DNA from: Pseudoprimorskyibacter sp.
GTDB lineage: Bacteria; Pseudomonadota; Alphaproteobacteria; Rhodobacterales; Rhodobacteraceae
Length of the DNA: 41,260 nt
Reading direction: 5' to 3'
NCBI GenBank assembly: GCA_029251265.1
Contig: JAQXDR010000091.1
Coordinates: 1-41,260, forward strand
In this document: one piece after another, positions 36,147 to 41,260 of the stretch
Layout of the letters: each line of letters begins with the position of its first letter
How positions within the stretch are numbered: the stretch's first letter is position 1
The notes under the pieces: model-generated
What the model saw: the letters and a program-made list of their open reading frames with translations, nothing else
What the model was told of the DNA's origin: nothing
Databases searched by the model: none
Made by a program: the position numbers and the translations under genes

Positions 36147-37205
36147 TTACCGCAATCGTACAAGATGTGGCGCTTCTGCCCTTGGGATCTGATCGTTCCA
36201 ATGGGACCGGTTCAGGACAGCCCCATCGCGGCGGACCTCGGAAATCACAGTCAAATCAATGTCACTATACGTCCAATCAGAGACATTTTCTGGCCCTTCG
36301 GCCACCACGGAATCTGACGGGAAGCCTTTGTTCGCAGGGCCAAAAATCCCCCCATGGTCAAAATTTTCATCCACGGCGGGCGACCAATCAGCTATACCAA
36401 CCGCGAACGACATCACGGTCACACACTGGTTTTCGAGCGCCCGAGCCATCGCACCCACACAAACCCGCCAGTACCCTGCCCTTGAATCTGTGCAGGACGG
36501 CACAAGAATCACATCCGCATCCGCCACGGTATGCGCCAACAGGGGAAACTATGCATCATAGCAAATCAAAATTCCAGTTTTTCTGATCGACGTCTCGAAT
36601 ATCTGTAACGGTCCACGCGAAGCAACACCCCATACCTCGCGTTCAAAGCGGGTCATGATTTGTTTGTCCTGTGTCCCCTGCGCGCCTTTTGGCGAAAACA
36701 AGTGGCCGCGGTTCACAGGTCGGTCCGCGATATCCAAATCAAAGACAGGGGCGTTTTCTGCAAGGATATGCGCAGCGTATCCCCTTTTACGCCAAAACGG
36801 ATCAAGGGCGTTATAGGCATCGGGCCTTTGTGGATGATCGTCGGGCCGGATCACCGAACAGAACGCTGCGTAACGGCGACCAAGCGATCGCACATGGGCC
36901 TCATGCGCATCGAAAAAGCGATGCCCTGCCCCCTGCCCCGATACTTGGACAACAGGACTGATTCCCTACAGTAAAAAATATCCCCAAGCGCGTAGGCCAA
37001 AGATGAAAAGGCTTTGGCAAAGTCATCTGCGTGCTCTTCCACCGGTGTTCCCGTCGCCGCACCGACAAGCTGCACACCATCGAATGCCCCGACCATGACC
37101 GCCTGCGCGCTATCGCGATAGGTTTGTAACTAGGCCCGTTCGTAATCCAAATCCCCGTCATAAACATACGGCCAGTCGCGAAACACCGTGAGCCGTAGCC
37201 AAATG
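36147..37205 (-). pseudogene. GNAT acetyltransferase and nitrilase-family genes joined by deletion, with three further lesions
   Basis: The minus-strand reading starts inside a GNAT domain (FRDWPYVYDGDLDYERA). It meets an amber TAG at 37130-37132 where Tyr is expected. It continues LQTYRDSAQAVMVGAFDG and then loses one T in the T-run at 36913-36917, shifting frame at GIAF. It then reads DAHEAHVRSLGRRYAAF ... FWRKRGYAAH, the end of the GNAT domain. At about 36770 it jumps to ILAENAPVFDLD, inside a carbon-nitrogen hydrolase; the first 80 or so residues with the catalytic Glu are missing. Later QDKQIMTRFERE (catalytic Lys) and ILICYDA (catalytic Cys) are followed by amber at 36549-36551 for Glu, then FPLLAHTV to the end. 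Dead. Confidence 0.75.
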
Positions 37206-37853
37206 AACACATGACGGGCATGACGCAATTCGGGTGCGCCTTGGCTGAGCTGAACATCGAAATTATCTGTGCCAATTCCTCTCAAGCCAAAGGCCCAGTA
37301 GAGCGTGCGAACCGCACGCTGCAAGACCGTCTGGTGAAGGAACTTCGCATCGCAGGAATCTCCAACTTGGATGGCGGCAACGCATTTCTTGCAAGCTCCG
37401 TAGCGCGTTACAATGCCAAGTTTGCAAAGGCTCCGGCCAAACCAGACAACCTGCACCGCGCCCTAAACACTGAGCCGAATCGCCTCACCGAAGTCTTCTG
37501 TCTGCGCGACAAACGCTATGTCACCAAGGATTTGACGCTGAAGTACGACCGCAAGAGTATAAGGCTTGCGGTCAACGATCTGATGCGCGGTCTCGTCGGC
37601 AAGTCCGTCGACACCTATGAGTTTGCAGATGGTTGCATTCAGGTGCGCGCAAAAGGCGTCGCCCTGCCCTGCAGTTTCTTCGATCCACACCAACGGCGCG
37701 TCACACACACGCCGCAGTCACCGAGAACAAGCGCCTCGGTGCGGTTCTGGCACATATCAAAGAAGAACAGCAGAAGGCCACGCCACCGCCGAAGGTCAAA
37801 CCCATCAGCGCAAAGAACGGGTGGAAAAAGCCCAAGATGAAACATCACTCTGA
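37206..37853 (+). pseudogene. ISNCY-type transposase, C-terminal half, frameshifted
   Basis: The plus-strand frame starts MTGMTQFGCALAELNIEIIC, then ANSSQAKGPVERANRTLQDR with the late catalytic Glu of a DDE integrase fold, then LVKELRIAGI and the C-terminal region with LTEVFCLRDKRYVTKDLTLKY (in part). This matches the ISNCY (ISL-like, IS1202 group) transposases. Near 37690-37710 the frame shifts; the second frame gives TENKRLGAVLAHIKEEQQ, which completes the C-terminus. The N-terminal helix-turn-helix and first catalytic Asp are missing. Its 5' edge is also where the GNAT gene loses its N-terminus, so the two meet at one breakpoint near 37205. Confidence 0.7.
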
Positions 37854-38072
37854 ACCCGTTCGCCTGAATTTCTTCATTGAGAACCACGCAACGACCGAAC
37901 AAACCACAAATAAACCTGCGCCCAAAACATCTGACCCGCGCGCATCCGAACATTGAATGCCTGGGCAACGGTATTGTGCGTCCGAGAACGCGGCAAACCC
38001 CACAAACGCAAAACCAGCTGTGCCGAGAAAAGCGGCCGCGAAGAGCAAGAGCCAAAACCCAAATCGAAACAT
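37845..38072 (-). CDS. Small two-helix membrane protein, unknown
   Basis: ATG 38072 gives 75 residues. A first hydrophobic span (FGFWLLLFAAAFLGTAGFAF) is followed by a loop with two Cys (AQYRCPGIQCSDARG), a second span (GAGLFVVCSVVAWF) and a basic tail (MKKFRRTGSE). The positive-inside pattern and paired Cys in the loop look like a real small membrane protein. Its 3' part overlaps the tail of the frameshifted ISNCY relic on the other strand. No family is recognised. Confidence 0.45.
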   Translation of the reverse strand: MFRFGFWLLLFAAAFLGTAGFAFVGFAAFSDAQYRCPGIQCSDARGSDVLGAGLFVVCSVVAWFSMKKFRRTGSE

Positions 38073-38112
38073 GTTTGAACTCTCTAACACTCAAAACCAT
38101 GGGTCAACGTCG

Positions 38113-38180
38113 TAACCCCGCAAGGCTTCTCAGCCCTGCGAAATCTGAGGTCTCCGGGCTACTAAGCCTTGCTACCGTTA
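38113..38180. repeat. Long interrupted inverted repeat (hairpin) at a gene truncation point
   Basis: TAAC (38113-38116) pairs with GTTA (38177-38180), GCAAGGCTT (38120-38128) with AAGCCTTGC (38164-38172), and AGCCC (38132-38136) with GGGCT (38156-38160). Small internal loops separate these pairs, and a 19-base apical loop closes the hairpin. The three-segment stem with regular internal loops is more like a folded recombination site or an element end than a terminator. It lacks a T-tract. The truncated NTF2-like reading frame ends inside its right arm. Confidence 0.6.
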
Positions 38181-38466
38181 GCACTCAGGGTGACACTTTT
38201 GCATTGCAAACCCAATGACACATCTACTTGGTTGCAACAGCCGCAGCCCGCGCCATCGTCACTGACCATAATAACCATATTCGTCAGATTTTCCTGATAA
38301 CAGTCAGACATATGGGCGCAAAGTTCGGCGGACTTTTCGCGACCATGGCGGATTGTGCCTTCGTTGACGTGGTGGGCCACATTTTCAGACAAACAATCCA
38401 GCATCGCCTGCGTATCACCTGAATCAAAAGCGTAAAACACCGTTGGATGAGGACCATTGTGCGCAT
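38162..38466 (-). pseudogene. NTF2/SnoaL-like gene, frameshifted and 3'-truncated
   Basis: ATG 38466 overlaps the stop of the phosphatase gene (TAATG). The frame reads MRTMVLIQRCFT, then must shift near 38435 to continue YAFDSGDTQAMLDCLSENV, then AHHVNEGTIRHGREKSAELC and NLTNMVIMVSDDGAG. This is the first half of a nuclear-transport-factor-2-like (SnoaL, steroid-isomerase fold) protein of unknown substrate. After DDGAG the family pattern ends, and unrelated residues run to the stop at 38162. Both lesions mark it as a pseudogene. The junction coincides with a large hairpin at 38113-38180. Confidence 0.65.
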
Positions 38467-38912
38467 TATTGTCCCCATTTTGATTTCATTTGGTGGATCA
38501 GCTGATCGCGTGTTTGTCGGTACACAGACAACTTTGCCTCTCTGGTATCGCCCAATCCCGTCGGATCCATTATGGGCCAATATTCCACCGACAGGTGATA
38601 GAACCGGGTCAAGTCCAGTGCCCGACGCTGACTGGCCGGAGAGAGCGCCACAACCAGATCAAACCCGGAAAGAGCCTCGCCCATTTCCTCCAATTCGTCA
38701 AAGCTTCGTGACTGATGACGCGACAACTCTATGCCCAATTCCGCGCAGGTTGCTATGGCAAATCCGTCAATCTCCAGATCATTGACCACACCTACCGATT
38801 GAACATAGGTCGAAAGCCCAAACAGCTGTTTCATAATGCCCTCGGCCATAGGGGAGCGCACCGCATTGTGATCACAACAAAACAGGATCGACTGAGGAAG
38901 CGCTTGCGACAT
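38466..38912 (-). CDS. Low-molecular-weight protein tyrosine phosphatase family protein
   Basis: The fold is that of LMW phosphatases and ArsC-like arsenate reductases. The 148-residue protein has the loop CDHNAVRS (C13-x5-R19-S) and a late DPTGLGD with the general-acid Asp. The loop sequence with N-x-V-RS-PMAEG is typical. It starts two bases after the stop of the UPF0262 gene, so the two are co-transcribed. In this group the gene is followed directly by infA; here a 2.4 kb block intervenes. Substrate unknown. Confidence 0.85.
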   Translation of the reverse strand: MSQALPQSILFCCDHNAVRSPMAEGIMKQLFGLSTYVQSVGVVNDLEIDGFAIATCAELGIELSRHQSRSFDELEEMGEALSGFDLVVALSPASQRRALDLTRFYHLSVEYWPIMDPTGLGDTREAKLSVYRQTRDQLIHQMKSKWGQ

Positions 38913-38914
38913 CC

Positions 38915-39394
38915 CTAGCCTCCAAAGTGAAGAACACAGATGAGCGTAAAAAGCCGACGCGCCGTGTCGTCGTCAACCAACACTTTGCCCTCAAGTCTCT
39001 CTTGCAGTATCCGTGCGCCTTCGTTGTGGATGCCGCGTCGTGCCATATCAATGGTCTCAATCTGGCTTGGTGGCAGGCTTTTGACGGCATCAAAATAAGA
39101 TTTGCAGATTTGAAAATAATCTTTGACCACCTGCCTGAATGGGCTGAGCGACAGGTGAAAGGCTGCGGCAGGGGCCCCGTCAGACGACGACACATCGAAA
39201 ACCAGTCGTTTGTCGCGGATTGACAGTCCCAGATTATAGGGCCCTTGTGGCACATCCCGGTCATCTCGGATTGGCAAGGCGAAACTGTTGGCTTCCATCA
39301 AATCAAACAAGGCGACGCGACGCTCCTGTTCGATTTCGGGCGTGGGCGGCGGAAGATTGGCGTCATCGAGCTCAATATGCGCAATGCGGCTCAT
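38915..39394 (-). CDS. UPF0262 family protein
   Basis: The 159-residue protein belongs to UPF0262, a conserved alphaproteobacterial family of unknown function. It starts MSRIAHIELDDANLPPPTPE, and shows QERRVALFDLMEANSF, YNLGLSIRDKRLVFDV, FHLSLSPFRQVVKDYF and GIHNEGARILQERLEGK. Length and motif order are complete. In relatives it lies between hisD and the phosphatase gene; here the upstream hisD is missing and unrelated debris begins within about 30 bp of its start codon. Confidence 0.9.
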   Translation of the reverse strand: MSRIAHIELDDANLPPPTPEIEQERRVALFDLMEANSFALPIRDDRDVPQGPYNLGLSIRDKRLVFDVSSSDGAPAAAFHLSLSPFRQVVKDYFQICKSYFDAVKSLPPSQIETIDMARRGIHNEGARILQERLEGKVLVDDDTARRLFTLICVLHFGG

Positions 39395-39721
39395 CGTCGG
39401 GGTTCCTTACTTTGCTTGACTGTGACTAACGCAAACCATGCAGCCAAGGGAAGGAAGAATAACCCCACACCGTGTATTCCTGCCTAAAAGGTATTTTCAA
39501 CAAGCTTGTCTTTTCGAAGGGGCAACACACAAATCAGACCACTTGCATTGTAAAGTGCGTTTTGCCGACAAAGGCGTATATCAAGCGCGGTAAGTGTTCA
39601 CATTGGCTCATCACGGCAGCGCATCTATCCAAAATCCCAACAACACAACCACATAATACGACCAGTCAATCTCATCGCAGGCCTCGTCATCCATTTTATT
39701 CGAGAAAACCGTATTAATTCT
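39395..39721. other. Non-coding stretch with no recognisable gene
   Basis: Between UPF0262 and the next fragment lie about 330 bases. Frames of 80 codons are open on the plus strand, but their translations (many Thr, His, Lys, no motif) do not look like protein. No tRNA, hairpin or IS end could be identified. Expected in this place is the 3' end of hisD, which is absent. Confidence 0.6.
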
Positions 39722-39733
39722 TCAAGCAATTGA

Positions 39734-39961
39734 GCTGCGTGTCAGGGGATCGCGCCGAAGCTTGGCTGCCCGGTCTGGCTTTGTGGACCCTATGCCCATC
39801 TGGAGGTCATCTCCAACGACCGCCGTCCTCATTCGATGTCCGAAACTGGCTACCGCTCGCATTTCTGCTCGCGTGAACTGGTGCAAGATGCTGGTGGCGC
39901 GGTCGTCCCGAGCGATCCTGTATTTCGGGATGCCTTACTGGTGCAAACTGAAGCTTTGTGA
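39734..39961 (+). pseudogene. Orphan gene fragment, C-terminal part of an unknown protein
   Basis: After a stop at 39731-39733 the frame reads PKLGCPVWLCGPYAHLEVIS, then NDRRPHSMSETGYRSHF, then CSRELVQDAGG and ends TEAL. The sequence has the feel of a conserved protein (GPYAHLEVISNDRRPHSMSE, Ser/Arg/His rich), but there is no plausible start codon in frame and I cannot name the family. It is probably the 3' remnant of a gene that was cut off by rearrangement. Confidence 0.35.
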
Positions 39962-40073
39962 AAAGTAGTTTCTGCATCAAGCTTCAGTTATCGCTGGAAT
40001 TGTATTGACGAGATTTTGTGCCTTTAAAATCACCTTATACGATAGTACTGGCACTAATATATAGCAAAAAGTA

Positions 40074-40569
40074 ATGCCACTAGATATCGTAACGAGTTTA
40101 TCAGTTGCTCGAGTGGTTGAGGAAGACCGAAGCGAAGTTTGTCGCTTAACTCGAGGTGTTCACGAAGAGGGCATCTTTCGTGACATTGCCTTTTCGGAAA
40201 CCAAGTTCAACGGATTTTTCAGTAACACCTTGAATGATCCCAAAACCTATCTCGGTTTGAAGGTGGAGCGGGACGGCCGAGTTGTTGGATGTAGCTACTG
40301 CATTATTGGAGGCTACTTCTATCGGCGAAGACGCTTGAATTGTCACCGTCAACACAATCTGTGTAGATGAGGCTATCCGAGCCTCAATTCCTGGCGGCAA
40401 AATTGCTCTGAAGTTGGTGAAAGGAATTGAAGCCTGGGCGAGAAATCGCGACGCCGATGCAGTCTTGTTTCACGTCACGTCTGGCAAAGGCCTGAACGGC
40501 GTCGACCGGTTTTTCCGTAAGCTTGGAATGACACCTCTTGGGGGGAACTATGGTGTTCGGCTTAAGTAA
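40074..40569 (+). pseudogene. GNAT acetyltransferase, broken by frameshift and nonsense codon
   Basis: ATG 40074 reads MPLDIVTSLSVARVVEEDRS, then LTRGVHEEGIFRDIAFSETK and GRVVGCSYCIIGGYF, the first half of a phage-type GNAT. Near 40320 the frame must shift; the second frame reads IGEDA, stop TGA at 40336-40338, IVTVNTICVDEAIRASIPGG, KIALKLVKGIEAWARNRDAD and RFFRKLGMTPLGGNYGVRLK to the stop at 40567-40569. Two lesions are enough to kill it. GNATs with this GGNY ending are often found near phage structural genes, so this may be a prophage remnant; that link is from memory. Confidence 0.6.
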
Positions 40570-40720
40570 TAAAGTAGTTGGTGTGGCACTGTTGATTGTC
40601 GCATTTGTTGTCACCGCTTTCTGGATGACAACGACGGATTCGGGCTCGAACGGATGGAAGGGCCAGCTTGATGAAAAAACCATTACGGGCTTTCAGTCAT
40701 GCCTATCAAATGTGCGGTAA
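40550..40720 (+). CDS. Small single-pass membrane protein, unknown
   Basis: ATG 40550 has a strong GGGGGG ribosome site. The 56-residue product has a hydrophobic helix (VVGVALLIVAFVVTAFWM) and a polar tail (TTTDSGSNGWKGQLDEKTIT). It starts inside the end of the broken GNAT gene in another frame, in a coupled-looking arrangement. After the stop the same frame is open again from 40733 and continues into the next small ORF, so a single longer gene split by stops is possible. Confidence 0.4.
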   Translation: MVFGLSNKVVGVALLIVAFVVTAFWMTTTDSGSNGWKGQLDEKTITGFQSCLSNVR

Positions 40721-40777
40721 ACACGCACGGATTAATCTAAAGCCTGCATTTCAGATTATTTCAGCGTCTGCGGATCG

Positions 40778-40999
40778 GTGGACTTTGATTACTCTGATTG
40801 CCTCGAAGAGCTCATTCTAGCAGCCGATGAGGTTACCAACGAGGTTTTGTCCCGAGACCCATCCCAACAAATTCTCGCCGGGCAATTCCTTTCGGTGAGA
40901 AATGGGTGTTCTGACAAGCTTCCTCAAGCCAACGAATTCGCATTGGCCCAGTGCCGATTTATGGCGGCACTGGGTTTTTTTGTAAGTGAAGTTGACTGA
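40778..40999 (+). CDS. Small acidic protein, unknown; reading frame runs through a terminator
   Basis: GTG 40778 gives 73 residues: VDFDYSDCLEELILAADEVT, then SRDPSQQILAGQFLSVRNGC and ANEFALAQCRFMAALGFFVS. It is acidic with three Cys. No family is known to me. The last 18 codons lie over a strong hairpin terminator (40947-40981), which normally lies outside coding DNA, so either the true end of the gene was lost or the frame is only apparent. It may be the continuation of the membrane-protein frame just upstream. Confidence 0.3.
   Translation: MDFDYSDCLEELILAADEVTNEVLSRDPSQQILAGQFLSVRNGCSDKLPQANEFALAQCRFMAALGFFVSEVD
40947..40981 (+). terminator. Strong Rho-independent terminator
   Basis: CCCAGTGCCG (40947-40956) pairs perfectly with CGGCACTGGG (40965-40974), loop ATTTATGG, and is followed by TTTTTTT. 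A textbook intrinsic terminator for plus-strand transcription from the small ORFs. Confidence 0.9.
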
Positions 41000-41079
41000 A
41001 AACTGAAGGATCAAATATGAGCTAAAATAGAGTAATAGTGGAAGGATTGGGCGAGTTATTCACCGGACCGCTTGCATGT

Positions 41080-41260
41080 CTGGTGTCAGTAAGCGGAGCG
41101 CGAAGGTGGCCCATGCGCCAGGATGATGACGCAAGGGACTGATTGCATCAAAGATTTGGAACGCGAGCTTCGGGAACTGCGCCAAGCCAATGACATCGTG
41201 AAAAAAGGGCTTTTCGCATTTTACTCAGGCGGAGCGCGACCGCCCAAACCGTACATGATC
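41080..41260 (+). mobile_element. IS3-family transposase OrfA relic, running off the window
   Basis: The plus-strand frame contains AEREGGPCAR, then IKDLERELRELRQANDIVKK, the leucine-zipper end of IS3 OrfA. A stop (TAA) precedes AEREGG where Gln is expected (V-R-Q-AERD motif). After KK the frame must shift to give FTQAERDRPNRT, the usual end before the OrfB start. At least one nonsense and one frame change are seen. OrfB would follow beyond 41260. Confidence 0.7.

Noticed and set aside
38113-38180. Integron attC site
   Set aside because: The ends resemble TAAC/GTTA, but the core sites do not fit RYYYAAC and GTTRRRY, and no integrase is present.
39395-39721. tRNA gene or hisD remnant beside UPF0262
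   Set aside because: No cloverleaf arms or HisD motifs could be found on either strand.

Overview
The window looks like a piece of a Roseobacter-group (Rhodobacterales, Alphaproteobacteria) chromosome. The evidence is the gene families and their order: UPF0262, low-molecular-weight phosphatase, infA, maf, a short RNase E/G and yacG in one chain; a CpaE-like orphan; RidA, GDPD and a DUF482 acyltransferase as one block. Base composition is moderate. Many broken insertion sequences interrupt otherwise housekeeping DNA. That load recalls IS-rich marine genera such as Octadecabacter, but the genus is only a guess.

Layout. 1-3.7 kb is a graveyard: an IS66 transposase with a nonsense codon, a multiply frameshifted gene for a glycine-rich membrane protein, a lipoprotein gene, the C-terminal relic of a plasmid RepA replicase fused to half of an IS1182-type transposase, and a second IS66 relic. 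3.7-9 kb holds a small membrane protein, a class IV aminotransferase, a GH42 beta-galactosidase, ubiG and a proline iminopeptidase. 9-14.8 kb is a complete peptide-type ABC importer operon (permease, permease with an unusual N-terminal extension, double ATPase, Tat-exported binding protein) closed by a strong terminator. 14.8-17 kb is a second IS graveyard (IS66 in both orientations, IS110, IS1182).

17-23.4 kb carries rsmD with a ferredoxin-reductase-like flavoprotein, a Prx5 peroxiredoxin, hrpB, meaB and rpmB. 23.4-29 kb has a CpaE-like protein with a degenerate P-loop and a leftward row: RidA, GDPD, DUF482 acyltransferase, pterin carbinolamine dehydratase and a D-2-hydroxyacid dehydrogenase. 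29-34 kb has a type I secretion ATPase/adaptor pair, divergent from mlaA-mlaC (retrograde phospholipid transport).

34-39.4 kb is the leftward chain UPF0262, phosphatase, [broken insert], infA, maf, RNase E/G, yacG, with start-stop overlaps. The insert between phosphatase and infA holds a truncated NTF2-like gene, a long hairpin, a small membrane protein, an ISNCY transposase relic and a decayed GNAT-nitrilase deletion fusion. 39.4-41.3 kb is again debris: orphan fragments, a broken GNAT gene, two small ORFs, a terminator and the start of an IS3 element.

I do not see a clear new defence or biosynthetic system, CRISPR array, tRNA or rRNA. The most unusual items are the extended ABC permease, the T1SS adaptor with a long low-complexity N-terminus, the P-loop-deficient CpaE-like protein, the plasmid-replicase relic and the deletion-fused GNAT-nitrilase pseudogene.
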